Translations under genes and position numbers: made by a program
NCBI GenBank assembly: GCA_033764725.1
Contig: JANRIR010000063.1
Coordinates: forward strand, 1-64,000
Source of the DNA: RI-43 sp033764725
GTDB lineage: Bacteria; Pseudomonadota; Alphaproteobacteria; Caulobacterales; Aquidulcibacteraceae
Direction: 5' to 3'
Length of the DNA: 64,000 nt
Notes under the pieces: model-generated
Database searches by the model: none
What the model saw: the letters and a program-made list of their open reading frames with translations, nothing else
Told to the model about the DNA's origin: nothing
Shown here: positions 17,451 to 24,543 of the stretch, piece by piece
Position numbering within the stretch: the first letter of the stretch is position 1
Layout of the letters: each line of letters starts with the position of its first letter

Positions 17451-18043
17451 CGCAGCGCGGCGACGAGCTTTTCGAAGGCGCGCGCGCGATGGCTGATGCG
17501 GTGCTTTTCGTCGGGATCCATTTCGCCGAAGGTTTGCGCGTAGCCGTTCGGAACGAACATCGGATCATAGCCGAAACCGCGCGCGCCGCGCGGCGGCCAG
17601 GTCAGCACGCCATCGACGACGCCCTCGAACGTTTGCATCGGCGCGCCCGGCCGCTTTAGCGCCAGCACGCTGACGAAGCGCGCCGATAAATCCTGCGCGC
17701 CGACCGCCTGCAGCGCCGTCCACACGCGCGCCATCGCCGCGTCGAAATCGCGCGGCTCGCCGGCCCAGCGCGCCGAGTGCACGCCGGGATCGCCGCCCAA
17801 CGCGTGAACGACCAATCCGGAATCGTCGGCCAGCACCGGCAGGCCGGTCGCGCCGGCCGCCGCCTCGGCCTTCAGCGCCGCATTGCCGATGAACGTCGCC
17901 TCGGTTTCCTCGGGCTCCGGCAGGCCCAGTGACGCCGCCGAAACCGGCGTCACGCCCAGCGGGCCGAGCAGCGCGGCGATCTCGCGGACCTTGCCCTCAT
18001 TGTGGCTGGCGACCACCAGGCGATCGATTGGCGCGTTCGGCAT
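17447..18043 (-). CDS. rdgB: RdgB/HAM1 non-canonical purine NTP pyrophosphatase
   Basis: Hydrolyses dITP, dXTP and related nucleotides to monophosphates, keeping deaminated purines out of DNA. The 198 residues carry the family marks: VVASHNEGKVREI at the start, ATFIGNAALKAEAAA, LADDSGLVV, PGVHSARWAG, ARGFGYDPMFVPNG and KHRISHRARAF near the end. A strong ribosome binding site (GGGGGAAGGG) precedes the ATG at 18043. It leads the rdgB-hemW pair. Confidence 0.95.
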   Translation of the reverse strand: MPNAPIDRLVVASHNEGKVREIAALLGPLGVTPVSAASLGLPEPEETEATFIGNAALKAEAAAGATGLPVLADDSGLVVHALGGDPGVHSARWAGEPRDFDAAMARVWTALQAVGAQDLSARFVSVLALKRPGAPMQTFEGVVDGVLTWPPRGARGFGYDPMFVPNGYAQTFGEMDPDEKHRISHRARAFEKLVAALR

Positions 18044-18163
18044 GCCCTTCCCCCGATGCGGCCTCGGTTTGACCTGCGCCGAATCCAGCTATATCGATTA
18101 TCAATAAATTCAAGACTCCGTGTGTACCGTGCGCGGCACGACGGCGCCATGGGAAGGTCGCGC
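18044..18163. promoter_or_regulatory. A/T-rich divergent promoter region, rdgB / DUF2975
   Basis: About 120 bp without an established gene. Bases 18089-18118 are strikingly A/T-rich compared with the surroundings and include ATCGAT and TATCAATAAA, a likely promoter site for either direction. The −35 and −10 boxes could not be assigned with confidence. Confidence 0.35.
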
Positions 18164-18766
18164 ATGAAGGCGCTAGGGCGCGGATCGATCGCGTCATTCA
18201 TCCGGGTCGGACTGACCATCGCCTGGTGGGCCCTGTGGGCGATGGCGGCTGCGCTGGCGGTGGGAACGCTCGCCTATATCGGCGTCTATATTGCGATCGC
18301 GAACGGCCTTTTGCCGGCCGACACCTTGTCCGCGGGAACCGGCGTTCTGCCGCTTGGGGATGGGCCGTTCCGGGTGCGCTACGGCATGGCGGGCGGAGCG
18401 ACCTGGCCGATCGTCGCGCCCGCGCTGTCGGCGACGGCGGTGATGATCGCCGGCGCGTTGGTGATCGTTCGCCGATTGCAAAAATTGTTCGATTCCTTCG
18501 TGTCGGGCGAGCCGTTCGACAAAAGCAACGCCGGCCATCTGCGCATGATCTGGATCGCGCTTCTGGTGATCGAAGTCTGGCGCCTGGCGATGGCCGGCTT
18601 GACTGGCGCGATGCTGGCGTCATTCGGACCGCCCGAAGGCCGCCACGCCACCGTCGATCTGCAGATCGATTTCTTCGCCTGGGCGGAAATCCTCATCCTC
18701 ATCGTTCTGGCGGAAGTGTTTCGCGAAGGCGCGCGCCTCCGCGAAGAACACAGCCTGACGATCTGA
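18164..18766 (+). CDS. DUF2975 family four-helix membrane protein
   Basis: A ~200-residue integral membrane protein with four predicted helices: FIRVGLTIAWWALWAMAAALAVG, WPIVAPALSATAVMIAGALVIV, MIWIALLVIEVWRLAMAG and FFAWAEILILIVLAEVF. The middle FDSFVSGEPFDKSNAGHLRMI matches the conserved segment of DUF2975. The ATG at 18164 has GGGAAGG six bases upstream; another in-frame ATG at 18149 is possible. Members of this family commonly pair with a small XRE regulator, as here. The biochemical role is unknown. Confidence 0.8.
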   Translation: MKALGRGSIASFIRVGLTIAWWALWAMAAALAVGTLAYIGVYIAIANGLLPADTLSAGTGVLPLGDGPFRVRYGMAGGATWPIVAPALSATAVMIAGALVIVRRLQKLFDSFVSGEPFDKSNAGHLRMIWIALLVIEVWRLAMAGLTGAMLASFGPPEGRHATVDLQIDFFAWAEILILIVLAEVFREGARLREEHSLTI

Positions 18767-18774
18767 GCGGCGCC

Positions 18775-19008
18775 ATGGCGATACGCGTCTTTCTCGATCG
18801 CATGCTTCTCGAGCGCAGGATGTCGCTTACGGACTTGTCCGAGCGCGTCGGCGTGACCTTGGCGAATTTGTCGATCCTGAAGACGGGCAAGGCGAAAGCG
18901 ATTCGTTTTTCGACCTTGAGCGCGCTGTGCCGCGAGCTCGATTGCCAGCCCGGCGATCTCCTGGGCTATGAGCCCGGCGAAGACGGTCCCGACGCGGACG
19001 CCGACTGA
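18775..19008 (+). CDS. Small XRE/Cro-CI family transcriptional regulator
   Basis: A 77-residue helix-turn-helix protein that is essentially only the DNA-binding domain: MSLTDLSERVGVTLANLSILKTGKAKAIRFSTLSALCRELDCQPGDLLGYEP. The acidic tail (EDGPDADAD) has no known role. It starts 8 bp after the DUF2975 stop, so the two form one transcript. Such pairs look like a membrane protein and its partner regulator, but the target genes are unknown. Confidence 0.88.
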   Translation: MAIRVFLDRMLLERRMSLTDLSERVGVTLANLSILKTGKAKAIRFSTLSALCRELDCQPGDLLGYEPGEDGPDADAD

Positions 19009-19029
19009 GCCGCCGCCCTTGGCGGCGGC
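19009..19029 (+). terminator. GC-rich hairpin after the XRE gene
   Basis: A perfect 9 bp inverted repeat (GCCGCCGCC / GGCGGCGGC) with a 3 nt loop starts immediately after the XRE stop codon. No T-run follows, so termination by it alone would be weak. Confidence 0.45.
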
Positions 19030-19082
19030 GTACGCAGGCGTGTATGCACGACGCGCGGCCGGGGCGCTTCAGGATTGCGCGC

Positions 19083-20513
19083 ATGACGATGATGATGAAG
19101 GCGCTTCGTGTCGCGATGGCTGCTTATGTCGGCGCAGCCCTGCTTGGGGCGGCCGGCTGCGGCGGCGGCGGGGGCGGCGGAGGATCGCCGCCGCCGCCAG
19201 TGACGCCGCCTTCGCCGCCCACGTCGCCGCCGCCCCCGCCGCCGCCCGGCGTGCAAGGCATCCAGATCGATTCCTCGACCACCTATCAGACGATGACGGG
19301 CTGGGAGGTGAACGTCGACACGTTCTGGCCGGCGGCGTATCGGCCCTATATCGATCGCATCGTGGCGGGCGTCGTCGATGACGTCGGCATCGACCGGGTG
19401 CGCGTCGAGGTCGTCGCCGGCGCAGAAAACCCGGTCGATTACTTCACCCAATTCGCGCAAGGGCAGATCAGCGAAACCGAATGGGCGAACCGTCGCTATG
19501 ACGTGATCAACGACAATTCCAATCCGAATTCAGTCAATGCAGCGGGGTTCAACTTTACGCAGCTGAATTGGAACATGGACAATTCGGTATTGCCGATCCG
19601 AAACCGTTTGGCGCAGAGCGGCCGCAGCCTCTTCATCAATCTCTGCTATGTCGCGATGGATGAATCCCAGGCGTCCGAGCACACGGTTGCGGCCGAGTAT
19701 GCGGAATTCATCACCGCCGCGGCGCAGCACATGCGCACGCGCTACGGCATCTCTCCCGACGCCATCGAAGTCATTCTCGAGCCGGACAATGACAGCATCA
19801 ATCTCTGGTCCGGCCGGCTGATGGGCGAAGCCATGGCGGCTGCGGGGCCGCGCCTGCAGGCCGCCGGATTCACGCCGCGCTTCATTGCGCCGTCGACCTT
19901 GGATCTAGGCCGCGCGCTCACCTATCTCGACGGGATCGCGTCCGTTTCCGGTGCGCTGCAATATCTCGACGAGGTGTCCTATCACCGCTATGGCGGCGCT
20001 ACGACGAGCAATCTGACTGCGCTTGTCAATCGCGCCCGTCAGCTCAACAAGAAAACCAGCATGCTGGAATGGTGGTTCGGCAACGCGACCTATGAGGTGC
20101 TGCATCAGGATTTGACGCTCGGAAACGTCTCGTCATGGCAGGGGCGCGCCTTCCCCGATCTCTATGTCATCGACAACGGGAACATTCGCCTGGTCGACGA
20201 TTACCGCTACAATTTGCAGTATTTTCGCTACATCCGCCGCGGCGCCACGCGCATCGGCGCCACCTCCGACAGCGCCACCTTCGCGCCGGTCGCCTTCATC
20301 AATCCGGACGGCAGCCGCACGGTGGTGGTCAAGGCCGAAGGCGCCGGCACGGTGCGCATCAATGGTTTGCCGAGCGGCAATTATCGCGTGTCGTGGGCGA
20401 CGTCGGCGGGATCGAATCAATTGGCCTCGCCGATCGCGGTGCAGAGCGGCAATCCGCTGTCGACCAATATGCCCGGCCGTGGCGTGATCACCATCACCTC
20501 GCTTGCGAATTAG
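19083..20513 (+). CDS. Secreted lipoprotein with a GH30/clan-A-like glycoside hydrolase fold
   Basis: About 476 residues. A signal peptide ends at a lipobox Cys (residue 26), followed by a run of Gly and then a long Pro-rich linker to ~57. The domain opens with TTYQTMTGWEVNVDTFWP, resembling the QTIDGFG opening of GH30 enzymes. Candidate catalytic residues are Glu 233 (VILEPDND, acid/base) and Glu 329 (SMLEWWFG, nucleophile), about 96 apart as expected for a clan-A barrel. A small beta domain closes the protein (FINPDGSRTVVVKAEG). Substrate is unknown. The ATG was chosen for the signal peptide; an upstream in-frame start also exists. Confidence 0.7.
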   Translation: MTMMMKALRVAMAAYVGAALLGAAGCGGGGGGGGSPPPPVTPPSPPTSPPPPPPPGVQGIQIDSSTTYQTMTGWEVNVDTFWPAAYRPYIDRIVAGVVDDVGIDRVRVEVVAGAENPVDYFTQFAQGQISETEWANRRYDVINDNSNPNSVNAAGFNFTQLNWNMDNSVLPIRNRLAQSGRSLFINLCYVAMDESQASEHTVAAEYAEFITAAAQHMRTRYGISPDAIEVILEPDNDSINLWSGRLMGEAMAAAGPRLQAAGFTPRFIAPSTLDLGRALTYLDGIASVSGALQYLDEVSYHRYGGATTSNLTALVNRARQLNKKTSMLEWWFGNATYEVLHQDLTLGNVSSWQGRAFPDLYVIDNGNIRLVDDYRYNLQYFRYIRRGATRIGATSDSATFAPVAFINPDGSRTVVVKAEGAGTVRINGLPSGNYRVSWATSAGSNQLASPIAVQSGNPLSTNMPGRGVITITSLAN

Positions 20514-21226
20514 CGCGCTGCAGCGGCGCGCTGGGCTTCGAACAGCTGCGTGCAGCCAAGCTTCGCAAGCTGCATCAGTTCGGCGAATTCCGCATCGCTG
20601 AACGGGCGCTGCTCGCCGGTCGCCTGCACCTCGATCAACCGCCCGTCGCCGGCGAGAACGTAGTTGGCGTCCACCTCCGCGTTGGAGTCTTCGGCGTAGT
20701 CGAGATCGAGCACCGGTGTACCGGCATAGATTCCGCACGAGATCGCGGCGACCTGGCCGTTCACCGGCGTCTGCTTCAAAACGCCCTCGTCGACCAGATA
20801 CGCGCACGCCCGCGCCAGCGCGACCCAGGCGCCGGTGATCGCCGCCGTGCGCGTGCCGCCGTCGGCCTGGATCACGTCGCAATCGAGCGTGATGGTGCGA
20901 TCGCCCAGCGCCTTGAGATCAACGACCGAGCGCAGCGCGCGCCCGATGAGGCGCTGGATTTCCTGCGTGCGGCCGCTTTGCTTGCCCTGCGCGGCCTCGC
21001 GGCGTCCGCGGGTATGCGTGGCGCGCGGCAGCATGCCGTATTCGCCCGTCACCCAGCCGCGCCCCTGCCCCTTGAGCCAGCCGGGCACGCCTTGCTCGAC
21101 GCTGGCGGTGCACAAGACGTGCGTCTGCCCGAACTTCGCTAGGCACGACCCCTCAGCGTAGCGCGAGACGCCGACCTCAAGCGAGATATCGCGCAATTGA
21201 TCGGGCGCGCGGCCGGAAGGGCGCAT
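20510..21226 (-). CDS. rph: Ribonuclease PH
   Basis: Phosphorolytic 3'-5' exoribonuclease that trims tRNA 3' ends. The 238 residues include MRPSGRAPDQLRDISLEVGV, GSCLAKFGQTHVLCTASVE, GWVTGEYGMLPRATHTRGRRE, RTQEIQRLIGRALRSVVDL, CDVIQADGGTRTAAITGA and LDLDYAEDSNAEVDANYV. A ribosome binding site (AAGAAAGG) lies 8 nt before the ATG. Its stop shares a TTAG tetranucleotide with the stop of the convergent glycoside hydrolase gene. Confidence 0.97.
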   Translation of the reverse strand: MRPSGRAPDQLRDISLEVGVSRYAEGSCLAKFGQTHVLCTASVEQGVPGWLKGQGRGWVTGEYGMLPRATHTRGRREAAQGKQSGRTQEIQRLIGRALRSVVDLKALGDRTITLDCDVIQADGGTRTAAITGAWVALARACAYLVDEGVLKQTPVNGQVAAISCGIYAGTPVLDLDYAEDSNAEVDANYVLAGDGRLIEVQATGEQRPFSDAEFAELMQLAKLGCTQLFEAQRAAAAR

Positions 21227-21318
21227 ATGATGCCTTTCTTGTTCGAGCGTTCACTTATGAAGGTTCGAAGGGCGAGCGCAATCATTCGCTTCCATGGCTG
21301 CGGAGCGACAATGAGCGT

Positions 21319-21768
21319 TCAACCAATCGGGTCGGCCGCTTCGCCCAAAATTTCCGGCAGCGTCCAGCGCAGGCTCTGATCGCACGGCGCATCAGGCTCC
21401 ATCGCCTCAAATTGCAGGGCCACGGCGCGAGCCGATGCCTGGTGCAGGTGCTCCAAGTCCGCCTCGACCTTGCGGCGGATCGTCGGCGTCAGCGCCGCCT
21501 CGGCGTCGAGACGAAAGCGGACGATCTCCGCCTTCCACTCTGGCTTGGGCTCGTCACGCCGCGACCACGCCAATTTGTACAGGTGCTCGATGATGCGCGC
21601 GACGAAGCTGCGCGCTTCCCGGAACTCGCTCTTGCCCAAGTCCGACACCTCTTCGGCAAGCCGATCGTAATCAATCGCATTGCCTCCGGCCCCGCGGCGA
21701 CGCAAAGCCTCCGCCTGCGCCTGGGTCCACAGGTAAAAGTCGCGGTCGTAAAGATCATCGATCGCCAT
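21319..21768 (-). CDS. DUF29 family protein
   Basis: A 149-residue protein that fits the DUF29 family: opening YDRDFYLWTQAQAEALRRR, then YDRLAEEVSDLGKSEFREARSFVARIIEHLYKLAW and W..EI..FR. The function of the family is unknown; it is abundant in cyanobacteria and scattered in proteobacteria, which hints at mobility. It is on the same strand as rph, 92 bp upstream of it, and diverges from hrcA. No clear ribosome binding site was seen. Confidence 0.85.
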   Translation of the reverse strand: MAIDDLYDRDFYLWTQAQAEALRRRGAGGNAIDYDRLAEEVSDLGKSEFREARSFVARIIEHLYKLAWSRRDEPKPEWKAEIVRFRLDAEAALTPTIRRKVEADLEHLHQASARAVALQFEAMEPDAPCDQSLRWTLPEILGEAADPIG

Positions 21769-21844
21769 GGCGCCACACTATCACGGCGCCCCCTACGCCC
21801 GCCACGCTTGCCTCCCGCGTACCGTTCGCTACCTAAAGCCGGCC

Positions 21845-22918
21845 ATGGCGCGCCCGTCCGATCTCAGCCTGCTCGACGCCCGCTCGCGCGAGATTTTCCG
21901 CGAGATCGTGGAGAATTACCTCGCCACCGGCGAACCGGTCGGCTCGCGCACGCTGTCGCGCCTGGGCGGCGTGCAGCTCTCCCCCGCCTCGATCCGCAAC
22001 ACCATGGCGGACCTCGCCAGCCTGGGCCTGCTCGACGCGCCGCACGCCATGGCGGGACGCCGACCGACGCAGTTCGGCTTGCGCTTCTTTGTCGACAGTC
22101 TCTTGGAGCTGGGCGATCTCGGCGAGGCCGAGCGCCAGGACATCGACGCCCGGATCGCGGCCGCAGGCCGCGCGCCCCAGGATATGCTGAACGCCGCCTC
22201 AGAGCTCCTCTCGGGCCTCGCCGGCGGGGCCGGGCTGGTGGTGACGCCTGCGCGTGAAGCCCCAGTGCGGCACGCCGAGATCGTCGCGATCGGCCCGGGG
22301 CAGGCGCTGCTGGTTTTGGTGTTCGAGGACAACCAGGTCGAGAATCGCGTGCTCAGCACGCCGCCGGACATGCCGCAATCGGCTTTGCAGGAGGCGACCA
22401 ACTTTCTCAACGCCCGCTTCAAGGGAAAAACGCTGAGCGAGGCGCGCACCGAAGTCGGCGAGGCGATTGCGCGCGATCGCGCCGCCCTCGATCAGGCGGC
22501 CGCGTCGCTCGTCGAGAACGGCCTGGCGGAATGGTCCGGAGAGGACCCGCTGGCCGGGCGCTCCCTGATCGTGCGCGGCCGCGCCAATCTGTTGAGCGAT
22601 CCCCAGGCGATCGCCGATCTGGAGCTGGTGCGGCGCCTGTTCGACGATCTGGAGAAGTCGCGCGAACTGGTCCAGGTGCTCGACCTCGCCGCGGTCGGCG
22701 ACGCCGTGCGCATCTTCATCGGATCGGAAAACCCGCTCTTTTCGCTGTCCGGCTCGAGCATGATCGTGGCTCCCTATATGAATGCGGAGCGCAAGGTGGT
22801 GGGCGCGCTGGGCGTCATCGGGCCGACGCGCCTGAACTATGCTCGCGTGATCCCCGTGGTGGACTACACCGCGCGCGCGGTCGGGCGACTGCTCGACCGC
22901 AGCGGCGGCGATCGTTGA
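21845..22918 (+). CDS. hrcA: Heat-inducible transcription repressor HrcA
   Basis: Represses CIRCE-controlled chaperone operons such as groESL. The 357 residues have an N-terminal winged helix (REIFREIVENYLATGEPVGSRTLSRLGGVQLSPASIRNTMADL...GLLDAPHAMAGRRPTQFGLRFFVD) and a C-terminal GAF-like domain (IFIGSENPLFSLSGSSMIVAPY, GALGVIGPTRLNYARVIPVVDY). The ATG at 21845 matches the family. The reading frame is open 26 codons further but overlaps the divergent gene. grpE follows after 13 bp. No CIRCE element was found in this window. Confidence 0.97.
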   Translation: MARPSDLSLLDARSREIFREIVENYLATGEPVGSRTLSRLGGVQLSPASIRNTMADLASLGLLDAPHAMAGRRPTQFGLRFFVDSLLELGDLGEAERQDIDARIAAAGRAPQDMLNAASELLSGLAGGAGLVVTPAREAPVRHAEIVAIGPGQALLVLVFEDNQVENRVLSTPPDMPQSALQEATNFLNARFKGKTLSEARTEVGEAIARDRAALDQAAASLVENGLAEWSGEDPLAGRSLIVRGRANLLSDPQAIADLELVRRLFDDLEKSRELVQVLDLAAVGDAVRIFIGSENPLFSLSGSSMIVAPYMNAERKVVGALGVIGPTRLNYARVIPVVDYTARAVGRLLDRSGGDR

Positions 22919-22931
22919 AGGACCGAGAGGC

Positions 22932-23534
22932 ATGAACGAAGACGTCGAAACGCAGCCCGAAGAAGCGTCTACGATCGATGCGGCTGCGCCGCCGCCCAGT
23001 GCGGAGGAGCGCATCGCCAAGCTCGAAGCGCTGCTCGCCCAGGCGCACGACGAACGATTGCGCGCCCTGGCCGAAGCGGAAAACACCCGCCGCCGGGCGG
23101 AAAAGCAGGTCGCCGACTCACGCACATTCGCCATCGATCGGTTCGCGCGCGACCTGCTGCCCGTCGCCGACACCCTGGCGCGGGCGCTCGCGGCGGCGCC
23201 GGCAGAGGCGCGCGCCGGCGAGGGCGTGTTGCGGGCCTTTTTCGACGGCGTCGAAATGACGGAGCGGACGCTCTTGGAGGCGTTCCAGCGCCACGGCCTC
23301 AAGCGCATCGGGGTCAAGGGCGAAGCCTTCGATCCCAATCTGCACCAAGCGGTGGCCCAGATCCCGGCAGACGCGCCCGCGGGCGCGGTGGCGGAGGTGT
23401 TCCAGCCCGGCTTCGCCTTGGCCGAGCGCACCCTGCGCCCCGCCATGGTGGCGGTGAGCGCCGGCGCGCCGGCGCCTGAGCCGGCCGCGCCGCCGCCATC
23501 GGAGGCCGGCGCGGGCATCGACATCAAGGTGTGA
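22932..23534 (+). CDS. grpE: GrpE, nucleotide exchange factor of DnaK
   Basis: Drives ADP release from DnaK. The 200-residue protein has a long N-terminal helix (RIAKLEALLAQAHDERLRALAEAENTRRRAEKQVADSRTFAIDRFARDLLPVADTLARAL) and the C-terminal beta domain (GVKGEAFDPNLHQAVAQIP, VFQPGFALAERTLRPAMVAVS). An Ala/Pro-rich C-terminal tail is extra. It forms an operon with hrcA, while dnaK-dnaJ lie 10 kb away. Confidence 0.96.
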   Translation: MNEDVETQPEEASTIDAAAPPPSAEERIAKLEALLAQAHDERLRALAEAENTRRRAEKQVADSRTFAIDRFARDLLPVADTLARALAAAPAEARAGEGVLRAFFDGVEMTERTLLEAFQRHGLKRIGVKGEAFDPNLHQAVAQIPADAPAGAVAEVFQPGFALAERTLRPAMVAVSAGAPAPEPAAPPPSEAGAGIDIKV

Positions 23535-23552
23535 TCCGGCCATTGTGGCGCG

Positions 23553-24212
23553 ATGTCGTCACAGCCACTGCCATTTGATTTCTATTACTCGTTCCGCAGC
23601 CCGTATTCCTATCTGGCTGTGGTGCAGGTCATGCGCCTGATGCAGCGCTGGGAGATCCGGCCGCGCATGCGCATCGTGCTGCCGATCGCGGTGCGGATCC
23701 CCGGGTTCTTCAAGACCGTGAACCCGCTCTGGCCGCCCTATCTGATGCGCGACACATACCGGATCGCGCAGTTCAACGACATTCCCTATGGCTGGCCGCG
23801 CCCCGATCCGATCGTGATGGACATCTCGACCGGCCACGTTCCAGCAGAACAGCCCTACATCCACCGCGTGTCGCGGCTCGGCGTCCTTGCGGAGGAGCGC
23901 GGACTAGGCGTCGCGTTCGTCGCGGCGGCGGCGGCCAAGATCTGGTCCGGCGCGGTCGAAAACTGGCACGCGGGCGGCCATCTGGAAGACGCCGCGCGCG
24001 CGGTCGGCCTCGACGCGGTTGCGCTGGAGGCCGGTGCGGCCGCCGAAGCCGATCGGCTCGACGCAGTTATCGCCGAGAACGAAGCGGCGCAAAAAGCCGC
24101 CGGGCACTGGGGCGTGCCGCTGTTCGTCTACAAGGATGAGCCGTTTTTCGGGCAGGACCGGCTCGACTTGCTGTTGTGGCGCATGCAGGCCGACGGTCTG
24201 GCTGAAGTTTAG
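23553..24212 (+). CDS. 2-hydroxychromene-2-carboxylate isomerase-like DsbA-family protein
   Basis: A 219-residue thioredoxin-fold protein of the DsbA/HCCA isomerase group: FDFYYSFRSPYSYLAV with the catalytic-type Ser of FRSPYSY, then AGHWGVPLFVYKDEPFFGQDRLDLLLW near the end. Named members isomerise 2-hydroxychromene-2-carboxylate in naphthalene breakdown with glutathione. No aromatic degradation genes are nearby, so the actual substrate is uncertain. It begins 18 bp after grpE and may share its transcript. Confidence 0.82.
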   Translation: MSSQPLPFDFYYSFRSPYSYLAVVQVMRLMQRWEIRPRMRIVLPIAVRIPGFFKTVNPLWPPYLMRDTYRIAQFNDIPYGWPRPDPIVMDISTGHVPAEQPYIHRVSRLGVLAEERGLGVAFVAAAAAKIWSGAVENWHAGGHLEDAARAVGLDAVALEAGAAAEADRLDAVIAENEAAQKAAGHWGVPLFVYKDEPFFGQDRLDLLLWRMQADGLAEV

Positions 24213-24397
24213 ACCCTGGCCGGCGCGAGCCGCTCCCAGGCCTTTTCATGCGCCGCATAGGCCACGGTCTGGACGAGCGGCTCGACCAGCGAAATGGCCA
24301 GCGCCACGCGCCAATCGCCGGTTAGGGCATAGGCCACGCTGGCGGCGACGACGAAATGTGTGGCGCTGTAGGTGGCTGTTTTCGCGACGGTTCGCAT
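24209..24397 (-). CDS. DUF2061 family small membrane protein
   Basis: A 62-residue protein matching DUF2061: KTATYSATHFVVAASVAYALTGDWRVALAISLVEPLVQTVAYAAHEKAWERL. Two short hydrophobic helices end in the family's HE..W motif. The function is unknown. Its stop codon shares a TTAG tetranucleotide with the stop of the convergent isomerase gene. Confidence 0.85.
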   Translation of the reverse strand: MRTVAKTATYSATHFVVAASVAYALTGDWRVALAISLVEPLVQTVAYAAHEKAWERLAPARV

Positions 24398-24543
24398 GAG
24401 GACGCTCCAACGAAGAGGTAATGCATCTGCGACGCACTCGCAAGATTTAGGTCGCCGCGCGCCATCGCGTGGTCGGGTGATTTCGCCTTGTTCCCTCCAT
24501 GAATGATGGTTAACCCTGCCGGCGCTCGAAGGAGGGCGACTTC
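24398..24543. promoter_or_regulatory. Divergent intergenic region before the PPC-repeat gene
   Basis: 146 bp with no gene recognised. It includes the palindrome GGTTAACC near 24509, whose TTAACC is a CtrA half-site-like hexamer, and a strong ribosome binding site (AAGGAGG) about 9 nt before the ATG at 24544. Promoter boxes were not identified. Confidence 0.4.

Noticed and set aside
18002..18163. 54-codon N-terminal extension of the DUF2975 protein
   Set aside because: It overlaps the rdgB start and the A/T-rich promoter region. The internal ATG at 18164 has a good ribosome binding site and fits the first membrane helix.
21769..21844. CIRCE element upstream of hrcA
   Set aside because: No TTAGCACTC-N9-GAGTGCTAA or near match was found here or before grpE or dnaK.
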